Position numbers and translations under genes: made by a program
The notes under the pieces: model-generated
Told to the model about the DNA's origin: nothing
What the model saw: only the letters and a program-made list of their open reading frames with translations
Database searches by the model: none
NCBI RefSeq assembly: GCF_013694245.2
Contig: NZ_CP059322.2
Span: forward strand, 3,727,001-3,791,000
DNA from: Micromonospora ferruginea
GTDB lineage: Bacteria; Actinomycetota; Actinomycetes; Mycobacteriales; Micromonosporaceae
Direction of reading: 5' to 3'
DNA: 64,000 nucleotides
Shown: positions 1 through 7,246 of the stretch, one piece after another
Layout of the letters: each line of letters begins with the position of its first letter
Position numbering within the stretch: the stretch's first letter is position 1

Positions 1-714
1 CGCGCCGAACCCCGGCTGGCCGTGGCCGGCGGTGGTCTGGCTCGGGTAGGCCGGGCCCGAGATCGGCTGGCCCGGGAACGCCGGGCCGGACACCGGCGGC
101 CCGGGGTACGGGGAGGCCGACGCCGGCGGGCCCCCGGGGGCGGGCGGTGCCGGATACGACGAACCTGACGTGGACGCGCCGGCATGGGCCGGTCCCGACG
201 CCGGCTGACCCGGGTAGGACGGACCCGACGCCGGCTGACCGGGGTAGGACGAGCCCGACGACTGACCGGGGTAGGACGAGCCCGACGACTGACCGGGGTA
301 GGACGAGCCCGACGACTGACCAGGGTAGGACGAGCCCGACGACTGACCCGGAATCGACGACCCCGGCACGGACTGGCCCGGGTAGGACGAGCCCGACGCC
401 GGCTGGCCCGGGTAGGAGGACGAGCCCGGGTAGGACGGGCCGGAGTTCGGTTGGGCCGGCACGACCGGCGCCGCCGCGCGCGCGGCGGCGGCGGCGTGGG
501 ACGGTGGGCCGGCGGCGTCGGACCGGGCCGGGTACGTCGCGCCGAAGGCTGCCGGGGGCTGGGGCGCGCCGGGCTGGCCGGCGCCGAACGTCGGGTACGA
601 CGGGTGACCCGTGCCCGGTGCGGCGATGCGCGGCGGCAGGGGCCCCGGCCGGTCGGCCGTTCCGTCGCCGTCCCGCCCCGGCACGCCCTCGCCGGTTCCG
701 TAGCCGCCTGCCAT
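1..714 (-). CDS. Pro/Gly/Ser/Tyr-rich repetitive protein (3' end outside window)
   Basis: Reading from the ATG at 712-714, this frame stays open to the window edge, so only the N-terminal 238 or so residues are visible. The product starts MAGGYGTGEG and is low-complexity. Four copies of a nine-residue unit, SSYPGQSSG-like, lie at 241-352 as 27-bp DNA repeats, followed by SGPxYPGQP variants. No signal peptide or catalytic domain is visible. Such tails commonly precede a membrane or enzymatic domain in actinobacterial proteins, and that part would lie to the left of the window. Function unknown. Strand and frame are supported by the in-frame repeats. Confidence 0.7.
   Translation of the reverse strand, partial: MAGGYGTGEGVPGRDGDGTADRPGPLPPRIAAPGTGHPSYPTFGAGQPGAPQPPAAFGATYPARSDAAGPPSHAAAAARAAAPVVPAQPNSGPSYPGSSSYPGQPASGSSYPGQSVPGSSIPGQSSGSSYPGQSSGSSYPGQSSGSSYPGQSSGSSYPGQPASGPSYPGQPASGPAHAGASTSGSSYPAPPAPGGPPASASPYPGPPVSGPAFPGQPISGPAYPSQTTAGHGQPGFGA
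241..352. repeat. 27-bp in-frame tandem repeat
   Basis: About four near-identical 27-bp units containing GGTAGGACGAGCCCGACGAC, differing at single bases, sit inside the gene ending at 714. Each unit encodes nine residues (SSYPGQSSG on the minus strand). Copy number probably varies between strains by slippage. Confidence 0.8.
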
Positions 715-934
715 GATCGTCCGTCCTCCCCGCCGGCCGCGCCGGCGCACCGACCGTTGCCCGGTCGCCCCCGCGCCGCTCACGGCTCGATGGACCGTAC
801 CGGCGGGAACGGGGTTTGTCTCCCCCGTTGTCCGACCCTCTCACCCCCGCGCAACCCGCCTCGTTCCGGACACCTGACGGACATCTCGTCGACACGCGCC
901 GGACCGGCTGCGCGCACCGGATCGTCCGGCCCAC

Positions 935-940
935 TAGGGT
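935..940 (+). promoter_or_regulatory. -10 hexamer TAGGGT, probable leaderless start of rnd
   Basis: TAGGGT ends six bases before the GTG at 947, and no Shine-Dalgarno precedes that GTG. This spacing fits a leaderless transcript starting on the start codon. No convincing -35 box is visible. The 715-946 gap separates divergent genes and must also hold the promoter of the leftward gene, which I could not identify. Confidence 0.4.
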
Positions 941-946
941 TGTCAG

Positions 947-2269
947 GTGACCGACGAACCACCCCTGCGCCGTCGGGCCGCCGAAAGCCGTACGGGAGAG
1001 GTGTCTCCGCATCCGTCGTCGGCCGTGCCGGAGCCGGCGGACGCGGGGACCGAGACCGACACGGGCGCCGCCGTCCCGCTGACCGCGCCGCGCGACGGCA
1101 CCCCCGCGCCGGTGGCCTCCTCGACCGAGCTCGACGAGGTGGTGGCCCGCTTCGCGGCCGGCACCGGCCCGGTGGCCCTGGACGCCGAACGCGCCTCCGG
1201 ATACCGCTACAGCCAGCGCGCCTACCTGGTGCAGTTGCGTCGCGCCGGCGCCGGCACCGCGCTGGTCGACCCGCTGCCGCTGCCCGACCTGTCCGCCCTC
1301 GACGCGGCGATCGCCGAGGCCGAGTGGGTGCTGCACGCCGCCAGCCAGGATCTCGCCTGCCTGGCCGAGCTGGGGCTGCGCCCGCGCCGGCTGTTCGACA
1401 CCGAACTGGCCGCCCGGCTGGCCGGTTTCGAGCGGGTCGGCCTGGCCGCGCTGACCGAACAGCTCCTCGGCTTCAGCTTGGAGAAGCACCACTCGGCCGC
1501 GGACTGGTCGAGCCGGCCGCTGCCGGAGTCCTGGCTGACGTACGCGGCGCTGGACGTGGAGCTGCTGGTCGACCTGCGCGACGCGCTCGACGAGGAGCTG
1601 GACCGGCAGGGCAAGTCCGGTTGGGCGGCGGAGGAGTTCGCCGCGCTGGTGCGTAACGGCGCCCGCCCGCCGCGGGTGCGCGCCGAGCCGTGGCGACGCA
1701 CGTCCGGGATCCACCGGGTCCGCGGCGCGCGCGCCCAGGCGCGGGTCCGGTCCCTCTGGTACGCCCGGGACCAGATCGCCGCGCGGCGCGACGCCGCGCC
1801 GGGTCGGGTGCTGCCGGACTCGGCCATCGTGGCGGCCGCCGAGCTGGATCCGAAGGACGAGAAGACGCTGCTGACCCTCCCCGGGTTCGGGGGGCGCTCG
1901 GTGCGCCGGCTGGCGCGTACCTGGTTGGCGGCGTTGGACGACGCACGCCAACTGCCGGACGACGCGTTGCCGGCGAGCCCGACGGTGGAGGGTCCGCCCC
2001 CGCCGCACCGGTGGGCCGAGCGCGACCCGGTCGCGGCGGGCCGGCTGGCCCGCTGCCGGGAGGTGGTGGTGGGCACCGCCGCGGCGCACCGGCTGCCGGC
2101 GGAGAACCTGATCACGCCGGACTCGATCCGCCGGTTGGCCTGGCAGCCGCCGGAGGAGATCAGCGACGGGACGGTGGCGGAGACGCTGCGCGCGCTGGGT
2201 GCCCGGGAGTGGCAGCTCGGCCTGCTCCTGCCCGCGCTCACCGAGGCGTTGCGCCCGCCCGCACCCTGA
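947..2269 (+). CDS. rnd: Ribonuclease D (DEDD exonuclease plus HRDC)
   Basis: This 440-residue protein is a 3'-5' exoribonuclease of the RNase D family, acting on tRNA and other structured RNA 3' ends. An acidic N-terminal extension precedes the exonuclease domain. That domain carries the DxE motif at D79/E81, the middle motif in HAASQDLACL, and the C-terminal YAALDVELLVDL. An HRDC-type helical domain follows from about residue 250. The GTG start has no Shine-Dalgarno and follows a -10-like box, so it may be leaderless. A weak hairpin (2286-2303) lies after the stop. In related genomes this gene neighbours dxs and fad genes, both present here. Confidence 0.9.
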   Translation: MTDEPPLRRRAAESRTGEVSPHPSSAVPEPADAGTETDTGAAVPLTAPRDGTPAPVASSTELDEVVARFAAGTGPVALDAERASGYRYSQRAYLVQLRRAGAGTALVDPLPLPDLSALDAAIAEAEWVLHAASQDLACLAELGLRPRRLFDTELAARLAGFERVGLAALTEQLLGFSLEKHHSAADWSSRPLPESWLTYAALDVELLVDLRDALDEELDRQGKSGWAAEEFAALVRNGARPPRVRAEPWRRTSGIHRVRGARAQARVRSLWYARDQIAARRDAAPGRVLPDSAIVAAAELDPKDEKTLLTLPGFGGRSVRRLARTWLAALDDARQLPDDALPASPTVEGPPPPHRWAERDPVAAGRLARCREVVVGTAAAHRLPAENLITPDSIRRLAWQPPEEISDGTVAETLRALGAREWQLGLLLPALTEALRPPAP

Positions 2270-2325
2270 CCCGGGGCCGGACGGGGTGTGGGGTGGGCCA
2301 CACGGGGGGTGGTGACGCGTTTGGT

Positions 2326-2337
2326 TACTGGCGAGTA
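2326..2337. promoter_or_regulatory. Operator-like dyad at the fadAB promoter
   Basis: TACTGGCGAGTA is a perfect inverted repeat (TACT-4-AGTA). It overlaps a -10-like TAGCAT at 2336-2341, with a possible -35 GTGACG 18 bp upstream at 2312-2317. Placement over the -10 suggests a repressor site, by inference for a TetR-type fatty-acid regulator. No such regulator is encoded in the window. Confidence 0.45.
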
Positions 2338-2375
2338 GCATCCGGAGAAATGGCCAGTGCCGAGGGAGGCTCCCA

Positions 2376-3572
2376 GTGCCCCGTGAAGTTCGAGATGTCG
2401 TCTTTGTCGACGGCGTCCGTACCCCGTTCGGCAAGGCGGGTGGGATGTACGGCAACACCCGCGCCGACGACCTGGTGATCCGCTGCATCCGCGAGCTGAT
2501 GCGCCGCAACCCGCAGCTTCCGCCGGAGAAGGTGGAGGAGGTGGCGATCGCCGCCACCACCCAGATCGGTGACCAGGGCCTGACCATCGGCCGCACCGCC
2601 GCCCTGCTGGCCGGCCTGCCGAAGACCGTGCCCGGCTTCGCCATCGACCGGATGTGCGCGGGCGCGATGACCGCCGTCACCACGGTGGCCTCCGGCATCG
2701 CCATGGGCGCCTACGACGTGGCCATCGCCGGCGGCGTCGAGCACATGGGCCGGCACCCGATGGGCGAGGGCGTCGACCCCAACCCGCGCATCGTCGCGGA
2801 GAAGCTGGTCGACCCGTCCGCCCTGGTGATGGGCGCGACCGCGGAGAACCTGCACGACCGCGTCCCGCACGTCACCAAGGAGCGCACCGACGCGTTCGCG
2901 CTCGCCTCCCAGCAGAAGACCGCCAAGGCGTACGCCAACGGCAAGCTCCAGGGCGACCTGGTGCCGGTCGCGATCCGCGACGACGAGGGCGGCTGGGGCC
3001 TGGCGACCGTGGACGAGGCGCCCCGGGACACCTCGATGGAGAAGCTGGCCGGGCTGAAGACCCCGTTCCGCCCGCACGGCAAGGTCACCGCGGGCAACGC
3101 GGCCGGCCTGAACGACGGCGCCACCGCCGCGCTGCTCGTCGCCGAGGAGACCGCCCGCGAGCTGGGCCTGCCGGTCGGCATGCGGCTGGTGTCGTACGGG
3201 TTCGTCGGCGTCGAGCCGGAGGTGATGGGCGTCGGCCCGATCCCGTCGACCGAGAAGGCGCTGCGCATCGCCGGCCTGAGCATCGACGACATCGGCCTGT
3301 TCGAGCTGAACGAGGCGTTCGCGGTGCAGGTGCTCGCGTTCCTCGACCACTTCGGCATCGCCGACGACGACCCCCGGGTCAACGCCTGGGGCGGCGCGAT
3401 CGCCATCGGGCACCCGCTCGCGTCCTCCGGCGTCCGGCTGATGACGCAGCTCGCCCGGCAGTTCGCCGAGCACCCCGAGGTCCGCTACGGCCTCACCGCC
3501 ATGTGCATCGGCATCGGCATGGGCGGCACGGTCATCTGGGAGAACCCGAACTGGAAGGGTGAGGACAAGTGA
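2376..3572 (+). CDS. fadA: Acetyl-CoA acyltransferase (thiolase), FadA type
   Basis: This 398-residue thiolase catalyses the last step of beta-oxidation, cleaving 3-ketoacyl-CoA with CoA to acetyl-CoA and a shortened acyl-CoA. The acyl-accepting Cys is in DRMCAGA (C94). The catalytic pair is in GHPLASSG (H346) and CIGIGMGG (C377), and NEAFA is intact. The GTG start at 2376 follows GAGGGA. The stop overlaps the start of the next gene (GTGA at 3569-3572), so the two subunits are translationally coupled. The order thiolase then multifunctional enzyme matches mycobacterial fadA-fadB. Confidence 0.92.
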   Translation: MPREVRDVVFVDGVRTPFGKAGGMYGNTRADDLVIRCIRELMRRNPQLPPEKVEEVAIAATTQIGDQGLTIGRTAALLAGLPKTVPGFAIDRMCAGAMTAVTTVASGIAMGAYDVAIAGGVEHMGRHPMGEGVDPNPRIVAEKLVDPSALVMGATAENLHDRVPHVTKERTDAFALASQQKTAKAYANGKLQGDLVPVAIRDDEGGWGLATVDEAPRDTSMEKLAGLKTPFRPHGKVTAGNAAGLNDGATAALLVAEETARELGLPVGMRLVSYGFVGVEPEVMGVGPIPSTEKALRIAGLSIDDIGLFELNEAFAVQVLAFLDHFGIADDDPRVNAWGGAIAIGHPLASSGVRLMTQLARQFAEHPEVRYGLTAMCIGIGMGGTVIWENPNWKGEDK

Positions 3573-5632
3573 GTCTCGCCGCACCGAACGAGGTCGTCAC
3601 CAAGGCGCTGCTGCGGCAGGTGAACGTACCGGGGCTGGACCGGCCCGCCGCACTGATCACCCTGGACAACGGCTTCGACCACACCAAGCCGAACAGCTTC
3701 GGCCCGGGCGGTCTGACCAGCCTGGACGAGGCGATCACCGCCGCCCTCGCGGCGAACCCGGCGTTCGTCGCGGTCACCGGCAAGCCGTACATCTTCTGCG
3801 TGGGCGCGGACATCACCAGCCTGCCGCAGCTCGAGAACCGCGAGCAGGCGCTGGAGGTCGGCCGCCTCGGCCACCGGGTCTTCGCCCGGCTCAAGGACAG
3901 CGACGTGCCGACGTTCGCGTTCGTCAACGGCGCGGCGATGGGCGGCGGCCTGGAGCTGGCGCTGCACTGCCACTACCGGACGCTGTCGGCGGGCGCGGCG
4001 GCCCTGGCGCTGCCCGAGGTCTCGCTCGGCCTGGTGCCCGGCTGGGGCGGCACCCAGCTCCTGCCGAACCTGATCGGCATCCCGGCCGCCACCCAGGTGA
4101 TCCTGCAGAACCCGCTGATGCAGAACAAGATGCTCAAGCCGAAGCAGGCCGCCGAGATGGGCATCGCGGACGTGCTGCTGGCGCCGGCCGACTTCCTGGA
4201 GCGGTCGCTGGAGTGGGCCGCCAGCGTGGTCCGGGGCGAGGTCACGGTGACCCGTCCCGAGGTCGACAAGGACATGTGGGCGGGCGTGCTCTACTTCGCC
4301 CGGCAGACCCTCGACCAGCGGCTGCACGGCGCGGTCCCGGCCGCGTACAAGGCGCTGGACCTGCTGGAGACCGCGAAGGACGCCGACTTCGCCGCCGGCA
4401 CCGCCGCCGAGGACGAGGCGCTGGCCGACCTGGTCTTCTCCGAGGAGCTGCGCAGCGGCCTGTACGCGTTCGACCTGGTGCAGCGGCGGGCCAAGCGTCC
4501 GGCCGGCGCGCCGGACAAGGGCATGGCCCGGCCGGTGACGAAGGTGGGCATCGTCGGCGCCGGCCTGATGGCCAGCCAGCTCGCGCTGCTGTTCGCCCGG
4601 CGGTTGCAGGTGCCGGTCGTCATGACCGACCTTGATCAGTCCCGGGTGGACAAGGGCGTCGGCTACGTGCACACCCAGATCGAGAAGGCCGTCAGCAAGG
4701 GCCGGATGGACAAGGGCACCGCCGCCAAGCTGTACGGCCTGGTGTCCGGCTCGGTCGACAAGTCGGTGTTCTCCGACGCCGACTTCGTCATCGAGGCCGT
4801 CTTCGAGGACCTGGGCGTCAAGAAGCAGGTCTGGGCCGAGCTGGAGAAGATCGTCAAGCCGGAGGCGGTGCTCGCCACCAACACCAGCTCGCTGTCGATC
4901 ACCGAGATGGCGGCCGACCTGGAGCACCCGGAGCGGGTCGTCGGCTTCCACTTCTTCAACCCGGTCGCGGTGCTGCCGCTGCTGGAGATCGTCCGCGGCG
5001 AGCGGACCGACGACGCCACCCTCGCCACCGCGTTCGCGGTCGGCAAGCAGCTCAAGAAGTCGTCGGTGCTGGTCAAGGACGCCCCGGCGTTCGTCGTCAA
5101 CCGGCTGCTGACCCGGTTCCTGGGCACCGTCTTCGCCGCCGTCGACGCCGGCACCCCGCTGGACGTGGCGAACAGCGCGCTGGACCCGCTGGGCCTGCCG
5201 ATGCGTCCACTCGCGCTGCTCCAGCTCGTCGGGCCGGCCGTGGCGTACCACGTGGGCGGCACCCTGCACGAGGCGTTCCCGGACCGGTTCGACGTCAGCG
5301 AGAACCTCAGGCGGATCGCCGACTCGGGCCAGCCGATCGTGGTCGACGACCAGATCAACGACGAGGTGGCGAAGCTGCTGGTGGTCGGCGACCAGCCGCT
5401 CACCGCCGAGCAGGTGCGGCAGAACGCGCTGGACGCGCTGGCGCAGGAGATCCGGCTCATGCTCGACGAGGGCGTCGTCGCCGAGGCGCAGGACATCGAC
5501 CTGTGCATGATCCTCGGCGCCGGCTGGCCGTTCCACCTGGGCGGCGTCACGCCGTACCTGGATCGGACCGGGACCTCCGAGCGGGTGACCGGCCGACGGT
5601 TCCTGCCGCGCGGCGCGGCCAGCCTGCGCTGA
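3569..5632 (+). CDS. fadB: Multifunctional enoyl-CoA hydratase / 3-hydroxyacyl-CoA dehydrogenase
   Basis: This 687-residue alpha subunit of the beta-oxidation complex carries out hydration and NAD-dependent oxidation of acyl-CoA intermediates and passes the ketoacyl-CoA to the upstream thiolase. The N-terminal crotonase domain includes the oxyanion-hole segment GAAMGGGLELA. The linker is followed by a Rossmann domain with GAGLMA (around residue 330), then a hydroxyacyl-CoA dehydrogenase domain with FHFFNPV and PAFVVNR, and a second C-terminal dimerisation lobe. Length matches the family. The four-base overlap with fadA and a strong terminator after the stop define a two-gene operon. Confidence 0.93.
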   Translation: MSLAAPNEVVTKALLRQVNVPGLDRPAALITLDNGFDHTKPNSFGPGGLTSLDEAITAALAANPAFVAVTGKPYIFCVGADITSLPQLENREQALEVGRLGHRVFARLKDSDVPTFAFVNGAAMGGGLELALHCHYRTLSAGAAALALPEVSLGLVPGWGGTQLLPNLIGIPAATQVILQNPLMQNKMLKPKQAAEMGIADVLLAPADFLERSLEWAASVVRGEVTVTRPEVDKDMWAGVLYFARQTLDQRLHGAVPAAYKALDLLETAKDADFAAGTAAEDEALADLVFSEELRSGLYAFDLVQRRAKRPAGAPDKGMARPVTKVGIVGAGLMASQLALLFARRLQVPVVMTDLDQSRVDKGVGYVHTQIEKAVSKGRMDKGTAAKLYGLVSGSVDKSVFSDADFVIEAVFEDLGVKKQVWAELEKIVKPEAVLATNTSSLSITEMAADLEHPERVVGFHFFNPVAVLPLLEIVRGERTDDATLATAFAVGKQLKKSSVLVKDAPAFVVNRLLTRFLGTVFAAVDAGTPLDVANSALDPLGLPMRPLALLQLVGPAVAYHVGGTLHEAFPDRFDVSENLRRIADSGQPIVVDDQINDEVAKLLVVGDQPLTAEQVRQNALDALAQEIRLMLDEGVVAEAQDIDLCMILGAGWPFHLGGVTPYLDRTGTSERVTGRRFLPRGAASLR

Positions 5633-5649
5633 CCGACGGGCCATCGATC

Positions 5650-5690
5650 GCGGTGGCCGTGCCGTCCGTTTCGGACGGTGCGGCCACCGC
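5650..5690 (+). terminator. Intrinsic terminator of fadAB
   Basis: Arms 5650-5668 and 5672-5690 form a 19-bp stem (two G-T wobbles) around a TTT loop, followed by TTTCGTCGTTT. The hairpin lies 17 bp past the fadB stop. Confidence 0.8.
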
Positions 5691-5815
5691 TTTCGTCGTT
5701 TCGGGCCCGGTCACGGAAGGGTCCCGGTTTCGTCACACCGGTCCCGGGCGGACAGCGGACCGTCGGTGGCCATGGCTACCATCACGCGTCCAGAATTCTC
5801 ACAGGAGCTGCCTTC

Positions 5816-6595
5816 ATGTCCCAGCCGCCGTCCAACCCCTACCCCGGCAACAACCCCAATCCCCCGCAGCAGCACGGCGGCTACCAGCCGCCGCAGCAGC
5901 CGCAGCACGACGGCGGCTACCCGCCGGCACCGCAGCAGCCGCAGTACGGCGGTGACTACCCGCAGCAGCCGCCGTACGGCGGTGACCAGTTCGGCGCGCC
6001 GGTCCCGCCGAAGAAGAAGTTCGGGGCCGGCAAGATCCTGCTGATCGTCCTGGCCGTCGTCCTGGTGCTCTGCGTCGGTGGTGGCATCGCCATCTGGGCC
6101 GCCGCCGGTGACGACGTCAAGGAGGCCGTCAACGCCAGCAAGACCCGGGTGGTCGAGCCCGCGACGCTGGGCGGCCGGCCGAAGGTGACCGAGCCGTCGC
6201 TGCAGAACGCGGCCGTGCAGATGAAGTCCGAGCTCGGCAAGGACGTGCCGAACGCGACCAGCACGGCGGGCGCCTTCTACGGCGACCCGGCGAAGAAGGA
6301 CCTGGTCATGATCGTCGGCGTGTCCGGCATCATCGCCGACCCGAAGAAGGAGATGGCGGACGCCATCACGGCGGTCACCCCGGACCTCGGCACGAAGGAC
6401 TTCAAGGCCGTCGACGCCGGTCCGCTCGGCGGCGACGCCAAGTGCAGCGACGGCAAGGCCCAGGACGTCCCGGTGGGCGTCTGCGTCTGGGCCGACAAGG
6501 GCAGCCTCGGCATGATGGTGGTCTACTTCAAGAGCGCCGCCGAGTTCCAGTCGGAGTTCGTCACCCTGCGCGGCGAGGTCGAGAAGCAGGACTGA
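5816..6595 (+). CDS. Membrane-anchored protein with Pro/Gln/Tyr-rich N-terminus
   Basis: A 259-residue protein of unknown function. The first 65 residues are low-complexity (PQQPQ, GGY and PPYGG units), then come PKKKFG and one membrane segment at about 73-97. About 160 extracytoplasmic residues with two Cys follow. The ATG at 5816 is chosen because AGGAG lies eight bases upstream; the frame is open further upstream but without a ribosome site. TACCAT at 5777-5782 may be the -10. The topology resembles actinobacterial anchored substrate-sensing proteins, but no named domain is recognised. Confidence 0.8.
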   Translation: MSQPPSNPYPGNNPNPPQQHGGYQPPQQPQHDGGYPPAPQQPQYGGDYPQQPPYGGDQFGAPVPPKKKFGAGKILLIVLAVVLVLCVGGGIAIWAAAGDDVKEAVNASKTRVVEPATLGGRPKVTEPSLQNAAVQMKSELGKDVPNATSTAGAFYGDPAKKDLVMIVGVSGIIADPKKEMADAITAVTPDLGTKDFKAVDAGPLGGDAKCSDGKAQDVPVGVCVWADKGSLGMMVVYFKSAAEFQSEFVTLRGEVEKQD

Positions 6596-6607
6596 CCCCG
6601 TTCGCAG

Positions 6608-6640
6608 CGCCGGGCCCCCGCCGACGGCGGGGGCCCGGCG
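6608..6640. terminator. Bidirectional hairpin between convergent genes
   Basis: A perfect 15-bp stem (6608-6622 and 6626-6640) with a GAC loop sits between the stops of the convergent genes ending at 6595 and 6652. It is followed by TCGTTT on the plus strand. Confidence 0.8.
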
Positions 6641-6651
6641 TCGTTTCCGGG

Positions 6652-7038
6652 TCAGGCCGAGGCGGCGCGTTCCGCCTGGCTGCGGCAGACGCAGAACTCG
6701 TTGCCCTCCGGGTCGGCCAGCACCACCCAGCCGGAACCGTCCGGCCGCCGCTGGTCGGCGACCTCCGTGGCCCCGAGGTCACGCAGCCGCGCCACCTCGG
6801 TGTCCCGGGTGCCCTCGGCCGGGTGCAGGTCGAGGTGGAACGCGCCCTTGCCGTGCCGCTCGCCCACCTGGACGAAGAGCAGGTCGGGGCCGTGCCCGCC
6901 GGGCGCGACGAGGACGGCTTCCGGGTCACCCGGGAAGTCGTCGTCACCCAGCTTGCGGTCGAGCACCCGGGCCCACCAGGTGGCCAGGGCGTACGGGTCG
7001 TCGGATTCGACGGTCACGCAGTGGATCTGTGCACTCAT
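6652..7038 (-). CDS. VOC (glyoxalase/bleomycin-resistance fold) protein
   Basis: A 128-residue single-chain VOC protein. It opens with IHCVTVESDDPYALATWWARVL and ends with the typical DPEGNEFCVC strand. Two beta-alpha-beta-beta-beta modules are visible, with HLDLHP in the second module start. Members bind a metal and act as dioxygenases, isomerases or drug-binding proteins; the substrate cannot be told from sequence. GGAGG lies eight bases before the ATG. No functional link to its neighbours is evident. Confidence 0.85.
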   Translation of the reverse strand: MSAQIHCVTVESDDPYALATWWARVLDRKLGDDDFPGDPEAVLVAPGGHGPDLLFVQVGERHGKGAFHLDLHPAEGTRDTEVARLRDLGATEVADQRRPDGSGWVVLADPEGNEFCVCRSQAERAASA

Positions 7039-7192
7039 GGTGCTTCCTCCGATGGGAATGCGCCCCGGCGGAGTGCGGAGGTCAGCGGGGAACGCGGGGC
7101 GCGGGACGGAACGGATCGAACATCACCACACCCCCTTCCACCTCTCGGCTGACGTGGCGATCTTGCCATCGCCCGCGCCCGCCTCGCAAGGT

Positions 7193-7246
7193 GTTAAGAA
7201 GGGGCCCCTCCTCTACCGAAAACGTTAAGGAGGGGCCCCTCCTTAC
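7193..7246 (+). repeat. 54-bp gene-end element, copy A
   Basis: Forward-oriented copy: GTTAAGAAGGGGCCCC, then the core CTCTACCGAAAAC, then GTTAAGGAGGGGCCCC and TCCTTAC. Its right half contains an 18-bp perfect palindrome centred on GGGGCCCC. It abuts the TGA of the leftward gene ending at 7247 with no gap. It probably acts as that gene's terminator. Confidence 0.9.

Noticed and set aside
184..1656. Long Arg/Gly-rich rightward frame across 184-1656
   Set aside because: It is a frame shadow of the leftward repetitive gene and of rnd, with low-complexity Arg-rich translation and no domain.
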